Origin: Woeseiaceae bacterium
GTDB taxonomy: Bacteria; Pseudomonadota; Gammaproteobacteria; Steroidobacterales; Woeseiaceae
DNA: 64,000 nt
Direction of reading: 5' to 3'
NCBI GenBank assembly: GCA_028279985.1
Contig: JANQMR010000018.1
Location: forward strand, 124,001 to 188,000
The notes beneath the pieces are model-generated. The model saw nothing but the letters and a program-made list of their open reading frames with translations, was not told the DNA's origin and did not search any database. This document shows, piece by piece, positions 24,135 to 32,410 of this stretch. The position numbers were made by a program, and so were the translations under genes. The first letter of the stretch is position 1; each line of letters begins with the position of its first letter.

Positions 24135-24950
24135 CTAGTCTTCGTCCCGGCCCAACAACTGTTCCTCGTAGTTGGGCGCGTCGTAATGAAAAGCCACCGG
24201 GCCGTCGGCCATGCCGTGCATGAACTGCCGGACCAGGTCCGAGCTTGTGGCATGCAGCTCCTCCGGACTCCCCGACGCGGCGACCTTGCCGTCGGATATC
24301 AGGTAGGTCCGATCGGCCACGGTCGAGATCTCCTCGACGTCGTGGCTCACCAGGATGCTCGATATCCCGAGCGCATCGTTCATCTGCCGGACCAGGCGCA
24401 CGATCACACCCATCGAGATCGGATCCAGGCCGACGAACGGCTCGTCGTAAATCAGGATGTCCGGATCCATGACCATGGCGCGGGCCAGCGCCACCCGGCG
24501 CGCCATGCCGCCGGACAGTTCGGAGGGCCACATGTCCGCGGCGCCGCGTAAACCGACCGCATGCAGCTTGGTCAGCACGATATGCCGAATCAGCCGGTTG
24601 GACAGGTTGGTATGTTCCCTGAGCGGAAACGCGACGTTTTCGAAGACGCTCAAGTCGGTCAACAGGGCGCCGTTCTGGAACAGCATGCCGAAACGCTCGC
24701 GGAATTCGTACAACTCGGCGGTGCTCAAGGTCGAGATATCGATACCGTCGACGAAGACCAGGCCGTGATCGGGGATCAACTGCCGGGTGATCAGCCGGAG
24801 CAGCGTGGTTTTCCCGGTCCCGCTCGGCCCCATGATCGCCGTGACCTCGCCGCGGCGTATCGTGATGTTGAGTCCCTTGAAGATCTGGCGGCGCCCGCGC
24901 GCGTAGTCGAGATCGCGGATTTCGATGAGATTGTCCGACACTGCGTTCAT
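24135..24950 (-). CDS. mlaF: ABC transporter ATPase MlaF
   Basis: The protein has 271 residues from ATG at 24950. Walker A is GPSGTGKTTLL near residue 42, the Q-loop lies in RFGMLFQNGALLTDLSVFEN, the ABC signature is SELSGGMARRVALARAM and Walker B is ILIYDEPFVGLDP. It powers MlaFEDB. It is the first gene of the operon; a dense set of short repeats and a mobile palindrome lie 140 bases upstream and may affect its promoter. A longer open frame to 25157 is rejected because it is unlike the family. Confidence 0.95.
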   Translation of the reverse strand: MNAVSDNLIEIRDLDYARGRRQIFKGLNITIRRGEVTAIMGPSGTGKTTLLRLITRQLIPDHGLVFVDGIDISTLSTAELYEFRERFGMLFQNGALLTDLSVFENVAFPLREHTNLSNRLIRHIVLTKLHAVGLRGAADMWPSELSGGMARRVALARAMVMDPDILIYDEPFVGLDPISMGVIVRLVRQMNDALGISSILVSHDVEEISTVADRTYLISDGKVAASGSPEELHATSSDLVRQFMHGMADGPVAFHYDAPNYEEQLLGRDED

Positions 24951-25088
24951 CGTTGGGGTCCTGACTTGGGCCTTTTGACACCGGCCCCGGCGTGCCGGCA
25001 ACCCAGAGGACGCGTCGCAGGCTCGGAGAGGATACCAAATACCGCGCCGCAGATACCGTAATCCAACATCTGCGGCCAGGGAGTATCT

Positions 25089-25179
25089 GCTAGGGAGTAC
25101 GCTAGGGAGTACGCTAGGGAGCCTCTGCATGAGTCCGGCGCAAAATGAGACCGACATGACTTGTACAGAGGCTCCCTAG
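25089..25179. repeat. CTAG-ended inverted-repeat element with duplicated end
   Basis: The 66-bp element at 25114-25179 has nearly perfect terminal inverted repeats: CTAGGGAGCCTCTGCATGAG and the complement of CTAGGGAGCCTCTGTACAAG. It retains the inner CAAAATGAGACC segment of the copy at 7818-7995 but lacks that copy's central hairpin, so it looks like an internal deletion. Its left end is preceded by two 12-bp tandem copies of GCTAGGGAGTAC (25089-25112). Confidence 0.72.
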
Positions 25180-25317
25180 TGTCCTGTCCGGCTATTCAGT
25201 CGTCCTAAGAGCATAGTTGGTGAATATGTGACGAGGAAGATCGGAAAACCCAGCCGATAGTTCGGAATGCCGCAGTCCGCTCGGCTTCTGCCGCACAGCC
25301 CCCTAGCCGCGGGGAGA

Positions 25318-25342
25318 AAATAGGACTAAAATAGTCCCCTAT
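25318..25342. promoter_or_regulatory. IscR/Rrf2-type operator before the SUF operon
   Basis: The sequence AAATAGGACTAAAATAGTCC followed by CCTAT contains the palindrome GGACTAAAATAGTCC and fits the core of the E. coli IscR type 1 site (GACT, five A/T-rich bases, AGTC, ending STAT). TATAGAT just downstream could be the -10 box, in which case binding would block transcription. This points to autoregulation by the Rrf2 protein encoded 40 bases downstream. Confidence 0.6.
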
Positions 25343-25381
25343 AGATTTCGTATCGGATAGATCCTGTACCGGAAATCGGCC

Positions 25382-25843
25382 ATGCTCAGAATCAGCAAGC
25401 TGACGGATTACGGCACGATGCTGCTGGCCCATATGACCGACGGCAGCGGCGACGTGCGCAGCGCGACCGAGCTCGCGACCGAGACCGGCATCGCGTTGCC
25501 GACGGTCAGCAAGCTCCTGAAAGCCCTGGCGCGCAAGCAGCTCGTGATCTCCACCCGGGGTGCAAGCGGCGGTTACCGGCTCGCGCGAGAGCCGCGCGAG
25601 ATCAGCGCCGCCGACATCATCGACGCGCTCGAGGGCCCTGTCTCGATTACTGAATGCAGCGCCGCCGACAGCCATTGCGACTACGAGGACCATTGCAGCG
25701 TCGGACAGGCCTGGCAACGGATCAACGTCGCCATCCGCGAGGCGCTGGACGAAGTGAGCCTGGTGGACCTGAAACACGCCAACAGCCCGGTGCCGGAGTT
25801 CCATTTCGCCGGCATGCCCATCACCGTAGAGAGGAAGCCCTGA
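25382..25843 (+). CDS. Rrf2-family regulator of the SUF operon
   Basis: The protein has 153 residues with a winged helix ([20 protein letters not shown], then [20 protein letters not shown] and [13 protein letters not shown]) and three cysteines in [15 protein letters not shown] that would hold a [2Fe-2S] cluster. This matches the SUF-linked IscR/SufR relatives found in many proteobacteria. It is the first gene of the operon, 5 bases before sufB, and a matching operator lies upstream. When the cluster is lost, repression or activation should change and raise sufBCDSUT expression. Confidence 0.9.
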   Translation: MLRISKLTDYGTMLLAHMTDGSGDVRSATELATETGIALPTVSKLLKALARKQLVISTRGASGGYRLAREPREISAADIIDALEGPVSITECSAADSHCDYEDHCSVGQAWQRINVAIREALDEVSLVDLKHANSPVPEFHFAGMPITVERKP

Positions 25844-25848
25844 GCAGA

Positions 25849-27297
<1,449 letters not shown>

Positions 27298-27306
27298 GGG
27301 GAAGAC

Positions 27307-27419
27307 ATGTTGAGAATCGAGGGCCCTATCACTAACTTCCAAGGAATCGGGACGCCGTCATGTTGAGAATCGAGAGCCCTATCACCAGCTTCCACGGAAT
27401 CGGAACGTCGTCATGTTGA
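27307..27419 (+). repeat. Two 53-bp tandem copies of the sufC start region, forming chained 19-codon mini-ORFs
   Basis: ATGTTGAGAATC occurs at 27307 and 27360 and, as ATGTTGAGAATT, at the true sufC start 27413, with 53-bp spacing. The first two open MLRIEGPITNFQGIGTPSC and MLRIESPITSFHGIGTSSC, each ending in a TGA that overlaps the next ATG in the 7-base string ATGTTGA. The first is preceded by GAGGGGAAG right after the sufB stop. The copies differ at six bases, two of them silent. The arrangement would pass ribosomes from sufB through two short frames to sufC. Confidence 0.7.
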
Positions 27420-28165
27420 GAATTCAGAACCTAACCGCCCGTATCGGGGATACGGAAATCCTCTCCGGCCTGTCGCTGAGCGTCGAAGCCGGCGAAGTGC
27501 ACGCGATCATGGGACCGAACGGCTCCGGCAAGAGCACGCTGGCCCAAGTCGTCGCCGGCCACGCCGATTACGAGGTCACGGCCGGGTCGGTCGAGTTCAA
27601 GGGACAAGACTTGCTCGAGCTCGAGCCCGAGGAACGCGCCCGCGAGGGCGTCTTCCTGGGCTTCCAGTACCCCGTGGAGATCCCCGGCGTCAACAACGCC
27701 TACCTGCTCAAGGCCGCCGTCAACGCCAAGCGCGAACACCGGGGCCAAGACGAAATCGACGCCTTCGAGTTCATGAAGCTCGCGCGGGAAAAGATGGCCA
27801 TGCTCGGCATGGATCAGAAGTTCCTGAGCCGCGGGGTCAACGAGGGTTTTTCGGGCGGCGAGAAAAAGCGTAACGAGATCCTGCAGATGGCCATGCTCGA
27901 ACCGGAGCTTGCCATCCTCGACGAAACCGACTCAGGCCTCGACATCGACGCGCTCAAGGCCGTCGCCGGCGGTGTCAACGCACTGCGTAGCCCGGACCGG
28001 GCCATCGTGCTGGTCACCCACTACCAGCGCCTGCTCGATTACGTCGAGCCGGACTTCGTCCATGTGCTCTCGGACGGCCGGATCGCGCGCTCCGGCGACA
28101 AGACGCTCGCGCTGAAGCTCGAAGCGCAGGGTTACGACTGGGTCAAAGAGGCGGTCGGCGCATGA
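27413..28165 (+). CDS. sufC: SUF complex ATPase SufC
   Basis: The protein has 250 residues of ABC-ATPase type: Walker A IMGPNGSGKSTLAQVVAGH near residues 32-50, signature GFSGGEKKRNEILQMAMLEP and Walker B LAILDETDSGLDIDALK. SufC drives conformational change in SufBC2D. Its start is the third copy of a duplicated initiation region. Its end overlaps sufD by 4 bases (ATGA). Confidence 0.97.
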   Translation: MLRIQNLTARIGDTEILSGLSLSVEAGEVHAIMGPNGSGKSTLAQVVAGHADYEVTAGSVEFKGQDLLELEPEERAREGVFLGFQYPVEIPGVNNAYLLKAAVNAKREHRGQDEIDAFEFMKLAREKMAMLGMDQKFLSRGVNEGFSGGEKKRNEILQMAMLEPELAILDETDSGLDIDALKAVAGGVNALRSPDRAIVLVTHYQRLLDYVEPDFVHVLSDGRIARSGDKTLALKLEAQGYDWVKEAVGA

Positions 28166-29457
28166 GACCGGACGGCCTTGCGGCACTGCCGAAACAGGCG
28201 CTCGAGACCGCGGTCTCCGCACGGTCGCCGCTGACACCGGACCTGCCGCGCCAGGCGGCGCTCGCCCGGTTTCTGAAACGCGGTTTCCCGTCGACGCGGG
28301 CGGAAGACTGGAAGTACACGGATCTGTCGGCCGCGATCGACGTGACCCGCGACTGGCTGGCGGCCGGTGCGGTGAGCGGCATTCCCGACTCGTTGGCCGA
28401 CGACGCCGCGGCGCTGACCGGGAACATCGACGCGAGCTGGGTCGTCGTCGGCAACGGACAGATCGTAGGCGATCTTCCGGCGGAATCCGGCAAGGACGGA
28501 ATCGTCGTCGAACGCCTGAGCCGGGCCGCCGTCGAGCCGTCCATCGAACAGCCGCTGGCCGACCTCAATGCCGCGCTATTGACCGATGGCCTGCACGTTC
28601 GCGTGCCGAAAGGCGCCAGGCCGTCCCGCCCGCTCGGCATCCTGTATCTCGACCAAACGGACGAGGACCCATTGGTGTCCTTGCAAAGAGCCGTGATCGA
28701 CGTGGAGGCCGGCGCGCAAATCGCGGTGATCGAGTATCACGCTTCGAAAGGCCGCGGCGGGCATTATTCGAATACGCAGGTAGAGCTCAGCGTCGGCGAC
28801 GGCGGCAGCATCGACTACGTGCGGCTCCAGAACCGCGATCGCGCGCACAGTCAAACCCAGCGGCTGGGCGTCACGCTCGCCCGCGACTCCGCGTTCCGGC
28901 ACTTCGCGCTGGATCTCGGCGGCGCGCTGACTCGCAACGACCTGACGATCGATATCGCCGGGCCCGGCGCCGAGGCGCGTTTCGACGGGCTGTACATCGC
29001 CGGCGACGGCCAGCACATCGACAATCACACGCGGGTCGATCACCGGGTCGGGCCCGCGCGTTCGGCGCAGGAGTACCGCGGCATCCTGCGCGGCCAGTGC
29101 CGGGCCGTATGGAACGGCAAAGCCATCGTGCACGAAGGCGCGGACGGCACCGACGCCGTCCAGGGCAACCACAACCTGCTTTTGTCCGAGGGCGCCGAAA
29201 TCGACGCCAAACCGGAACTCGAGATCTACGCCGACGACGTCAAGTGCGCGCACGGCACCACCGTCGGCCAGCTCGACGAGAGCGCCCTCTTCTACCTCCG
29301 GTCCAGGGGCATCGGGCCGTCGGATGCGCAGCGCATACTCACCCATGCTTTCGCCGCCAGCATCGTTCGGGAGCTGCCGATCGGCAGGCTGAGCGACGCG
29401 GTCAATACCCTGATCGACCGGCGCCTCGGCGATTCGCTGGCAATGGAGTCGGCATGA
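28162..29457 (+). CDS. sufD: Fe-S cluster assembly protein SufD
   Basis: The protein has 431 residues, related to SufB. It has the N-terminal PSTRAEDWKYTDLSAAI motif, SQTQRLGVTLARDSAFRHFA, DHRVGPARSAQEYRGILRGQ, GKAIVHEGADGTDAVQGNHN and IYADDVKCAHGTTVGQLDES with the conserved histidine for iron entry. It pairs with SufB in the SufBC2D complex. It is coupled to both sufC and sufS by 4-base overlaps. Confidence 0.95.
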   Translation: MRPDGLAALPKQALETAVSARSPLTPDLPRQAALARFLKRGFPSTRAEDWKYTDLSAAIDVTRDWLAAGAVSGIPDSLADDAAALTGNIDASWVVVGNGQIVGDLPAESGKDGIVVERLSRAAVEPSIEQPLADLNAALLTDGLHVRVPKGARPSRPLGILYLDQTDEDPLVSLQRAVIDVEAGAQIAVIEYHASKGRGGHYSNTQVELSVGDGGSIDYVRLQNRDRAHSQTQRLGVTLARDSAFRHFALDLGGALTRNDLTIDIAGPGAEARFDGLYIAGDGQHIDNHTRVDHRVGPARSAQEYRGILRGQCRAVWNGKAIVHEGADGTDAVQGNHNLLLSEGAEIDAKPELEIYADDVKCAHGTTVGQLDESALFYLRSRGIGPSDAQRILTHAFAASIVRELPIGRLSDAVNTLIDRRLGDSLAMESA

Positions 29458-30710
29458 GTCGCGCTGAGGTCCAGCTACCGGTGGCGGACGCGGCCGCCAA
29501 AATCGCCGAAAGGCGGGCGGACTTCCCGGCCTTGCACCAGGAGGTCAACGGCTGTCCGCTCGCCTATCTCGACAATGCCGCTTCGGCGCAACAGCCGCTG
29601 GCCGTCATCGATACGATAGCGAACTACCAGCGCAGGGATCATGCCAACGTTCACCGCGGCGTGCATACGCTCAGCCAGCGCGCCACCGAAGCGTACGAGG
29701 GATCGCGCGACAAGCTGCGCGACTTTATCGGCGCGCAAAGCCGCTCGGAAATCGTGCTGACCAGCGGTACGACGGAATCGATCAACCTGGTGGCACAGAG
29801 TTTCGTCCGGCCGCGTGCCGGCGCCGGTGACAAGATACTGATCACCTATCTCGAGCACCACGCCAACATCGTTCCCTGGCAGATCGTCTGCGAACAGACC
29901 GGCGCGGAACTCACCGTGGCACCCATCGACGATCGCGGCCAGGTCGATCTGGAACGGCTCTACGCGATGATGACCGAGGACGTTCGCATGCTGGCGGTCG
30001 GTCACGTGTCGAACGCGCTGGGTACGATCAATCCGGTGGAGGACATCACAGCCGTCGCCCGCGATCGCGACATCCCGGTGCTGATCGACGGCGCGCAGGC
30101 CACGCCGCACATGCAGGTCGACGTGTCGGATCTCGGCTGCGATTTCTACGCCTTCTCCGGCCACAAGATGTTCGGCCCCACCGGCACGGGTGTGTTGTAC
30201 GGCCGCGAGGCGCTGCTGGAGGCGATGCCGCCCTACCAGGGCGGCGGCGACATGATCCTCGAAGTCCGCTTCGACAAGACGACTTACAACGAGCTGCCGT
30301 ACAAATTCGAGGCGGGCACGCCGAACATCGCCGGCGTCGTCGGCCTCGGCGCCGCGGTGGACTACCTGGGCGAAGTCGGCATGGAGAACATCGGCGCCTA
30401 TGAGCAGGAGCTCCTCGCCTACATGACCCGCCGTCTGTCGGAGATCGACGGAATTCGCCTGTACGGCACGGCGGAGCGAAAAGCCAGCGTGCAGTCCTTC
30501 CTGCTGGACGACATTCATCCGCACGATCTGGGCACGATCGTCGATCACAAGGGCGTCGCCGTCAGAAGCGGGCATCACTGCGCGATGCCGGTCATGCAGC
30601 ATTTCTGTATCCCCGGCACGCTCCGCGCCTCGCTGGCTTTTTACAACAATCACGCCGACGTCGACCGTCTGGTCGAAGCATTGCTGGCGGCAAAAGCCCT
30701 GTTCGCATGA
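29454..30710 (+). CDS. sufS: Cysteine desulfurase SufS
   Basis: This is a PLP enzyme of 418 residues that takes sulfur from cysteine for cluster assembly. PLP lysine is in YAFSGHKMFGPTGTGVLYG, the early segment is YLDNAASAQQPLAVIDTI and the persulfide cysteine is in VRSGHHCAMPVMQHF. The ATG at 29454 overlaps the sufD stop. A larger open frame extending upstream over sufD is not coding. The next gene, sufU, overlaps its stop. Confidence 0.96.
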   Translation: MSRAEVQLPVADAAAKIAERRADFPALHQEVNGCPLAYLDNAASAQQPLAVIDTIANYQRRDHANVHRGVHTLSQRATEAYEGSRDKLRDFIGAQSRSEIVLTSGTTESINLVAQSFVRPRAGAGDKILITYLEHHANIVPWQIVCEQTGAELTVAPIDDRGQVDLERLYAMMTEDVRMLAVGHVSNALGTINPVEDITAVARDRDIPVLIDGAQATPHMQVDVSDLGCDFYAFSGHKMFGPTGTGVLYGREALLEAMPPYQGGGDMILEVRFDKTTYNELPYKFEAGTPNIAGVVGLGAAVDYLGEVGMENIGAYEQELLAYMTRRLSEIDGIRLYGTAERKASVQSFLLDDIHPHDLGTIVDHKGVAVRSGHHCAMPVMQHFCIPGTLRASLAFYNNHADVDRLVEALLAAKALFA

Positions 30711-31180
30711 ACGCCGCCCCCGAGGCTCAGTCCCTACGCGACCTGTACCGGGAACTCGTGATGGACCATGCGCGGAACCCGCGCAACTTCGGCAAGCTCG
30801 AGGCTTCGACACATTCGGCAGAGGGGATCAACCCCCTGTGCGGCGACAAGCTGATACTGTACCTCGACGTAGGCGCGGACGACCGCGTGCGCGCCGCGAG
30901 CTTCGAAGGCACCGGGTGCGTCATCTCGCTTGCGTCGGCTTCGCTGTTGACGGAAACCGTCGTCGGCATGCGCAGCACCAACGCCGCGCGTTACTTCGAC
31001 GTTCTTAGGTCCCGGCTGAGTAAAGCCCCCGGCGGTACCGAGCCGGTGATCGACCTCGGTAAGCTGCAAGCCCTGGAAGGCGTGCGCGAGTACCCGTCGC
31101 GCGTCAAATGCGCGACGCTGCCGTGGCATACGCTGGGTGCGGCATTGTCCTGCAGCGATACGCCGGCGACGACGGAATAG
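30707..31180 (+). CDS. sufU: Sulfur-transfer protein SufU
   Basis: The protein has 157 residues of IscU/SufU fold. Conserved residues are INPLCGDKLILYLDV, EGTGCVISLASASLL and SRVKCATLPWHTLGAAL, giving three cysteines and an aspartate for zinc. The long insertion before RVKCA marks SufU rather than IscU. SufU with zinc accepts sulfur from SufS, replacing SufE, which is absent here. Its stop begins a tandem 11-bp repeat. Confidence 0.94.
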   Translation: MNAAPEAQSLRDLYRELVMDHARNPRNFGKLEASTHSAEGINPLCGDKLILYLDVGADDRVRAASFEGTGCVISLASASLLTETVVGMRSTNAARYFDVLRSRLSKAPGGTEPVIDLGKLQALEGVREYPSRVKCATLPWHTLGAALSCSDTPATTE

Positions 31181-31202
31181 CGATTGGATAACCATTGGAT
31201 AA
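31178..31202. repeat. Tandem 11-bp repeat at the sufU stop
   Basis: From the sufU TAG (31178) a unit ATTGGATAACC is repeated, giving TAA at 31189 and 31200. The offsets 0, 11 and 22 place one stop in each of the three reading frames before sufT at 31221. Confidence 0.7.
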
Positions 31203-31220
31203 CGACTGGAACCTGTACTC

Positions 31221-31772
31221 ATGTTCGGCCATAGCAACGAACCGGTCACGCTGAGCCGCGACGTCACAGCCGTGATCATCCCGGCGGGTGAGGAACTGCT
31301 GTTGCGCGAGGGCACCAGCGGCTTCATTACCCAGGCGCTGGGCGGCAGCTTCACGGTTTATGTCGAGGGCAACCTGTTCCGCATCGCCGGTATCGACGCC
31401 GACGCGCTGGGCAAGGAACCGACGATTCCCCCGCAGGTGCCGGAGAACCCGACCGACGCCGATATCGAAAACGTGATCTGGGAACAGCTCCGAACCTGTT
31501 ACGACCCGGAGATTCCGGTGAACATCGTCGACCTGGGTCTGGTCTATCGGTGTGAGATCGGACCGCTGGGTAACGGCCAGCGTTCGGTCGAAGTGGACAT
31601 GACGCTGACGGCGCCCGGTTGCGGCATGGGAGACATCCTGGTGCAGGATGCGCAGGAGAAGATTGCGATCGTTCCCACCGTGGCCGACGTCCGGGTTCAA
31701 CTGGTCTTCGACCCGCCCTGGAATCAGACGATGATGTCGGAGGAAGCGCGCCTGCAGACCGGGCTGCTCTGA
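31221..31772 (+). CDS. sufT: Fe-S assembly protein SufT
   Basis: The protein has 183 residues. An N-terminal segment (SRDVTAVIIPAGEELLLREG) is followed by a MIP18/DUF59 domain with WEQLRTCYDPEIPVNIVDLG, MTLTAPGCGMGDILVQDAQE and LVFDPPWNQTMMSEEARLQ. SufT proteins support cluster maturation, especially of enzymes such as lipoate synthase and aconitase in actinobacteria and firmicutes. It is the last gene of the SUF operon, 41 bases after sufU. Confidence 0.92.
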   Translation: MFGHSNEPVTLSRDVTAVIIPAGEELLLREGTSGFITQALGGSFTVYVEGNLFRIAGIDADALGKEPTIPPQVPENPTDADIENVIWEQLRTCYDPEIPVNIVDLGLVYRCEIGPLGNGQRSVEVDMTLTAPGCGMGDILVQDAQEKIAIVPTVADVRVQLVFDPPWNQTMMSEEARLQTGLL

Positions 31773-31831
31773 CTCGGTCGTCTCGCCGGGCAGCGCCCCC
31801 GCCGCGCCGTTGTGGCATACTCTCGCGCCTT

Positions 31832-32338
31832 ATGAAGACGCTGACTTTGGTTCGACACGCCAAGTCGAGCTGGAAGGACACGACAGTCGCCGATCACGAC
31901 CGCCCGCTAAACAAGCGCGGCGAACGGGATGCGCCGTTCATGGCCAGGCGCATCGATGTGGCCGGCATCCGGCCGTCGCAGATCCTCTCGAGCACCGCCG
32001 TACGCGCCTGGACGACGGCAAAAATCATCGCGCGGCACCTCGGGTATCCGCAGGAATTCCTGCAACGCGAAAAAGACCTGTACCTCGCCTCGCTGGACGG
32101 CCTGCTGGACGTGGTCGCCGCCCAGGACGATGCCTTCAACAGCCTGATGATCGTCGGCCACAATCCGGGGCTGACCGATTTCGCGGACTTCCTCTCGCCC
32201 GGCCTGACCGACAACCTGCCGACCGCGGGCGTGGTCGCGGTCGGCATCGATCGCGACGACTGGAGCCTCTACGAGCGACCCGTGACGGAGCTCGTGGCTT
32301 ACGACTACCCCAAGAATCGTCACGGGACTGACGACTGA
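31832..32338 (+). CDS. sixA: Phosphohistidine phosphatase SixA-like
   Basis: The protein has 168 residues of the histidine-phosphatase superfamily: catalytic RHG-type motif LTLVRHAKSSWKD (RHA variant), then RPLNKRGERDAPFMA, ILSSTAVRAWTTA and the second histidine in LMIVGHNPGLTDFA. SixA dephosphorylates histidine phosphotransfer domains, for example in the nitrogen PTS. The ATG at 31832 is chosen at the start of the catalytic domain. It probably has its own promoter after sufT. Its stop heads a 13-bp tandem repeat. Confidence 0.87.
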   Translation: MKTLTLVRHAKSSWKDTTVADHDRPLNKRGERDAPFMARRIDVAGIRPSQILSSTAVRAWTTAKIIARHLGYPQEFLQREKDLYLASLDGLLDVVAAQDDAFNSLMIVGHNPGLTDFADFLSPGLTDNLPTAGVVAVGIDRDDWSLYERPVTELVAYDYPKNRHGTDD

Positions 32339-32383
32339 GCCGGACGCCTAAGCCGGACCACTGAGCCGGACCACTAAGCCTGG
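32332..32383. repeat. Tandem 13-bp repeat of the sixA stop region
   Basis: Four units of the form CGACTGAGCCGGA follow each other: CGACTGAGCCGGA, CGCCTAAGCCGGA, CCACTGAGCCGGA, CCACTAAGCCTGG. Each carries a stop (TGA 32336, TAA 32349, TGA 32362, TAA 32375). As 13 is 1 modulo 3, the first three stops close the three frames in turn. Confidence 0.8.
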
Positions 32384-32410
32384 AGACCGCCTTCGAACCC
32401 CGACGGCGAG

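Noticed and set aside
23347..25038. mlaE reading frame extended upstream to 25038
   Set aside because: The extension overlaps mlaF in another frame and is unlike MlaE; the family start fits ATG at 24120.
29475..30812. 445-residue minus-strand frame opposite sufS
   Set aside because: Antisense to sufS; histidine/valine-rich shadow composition.
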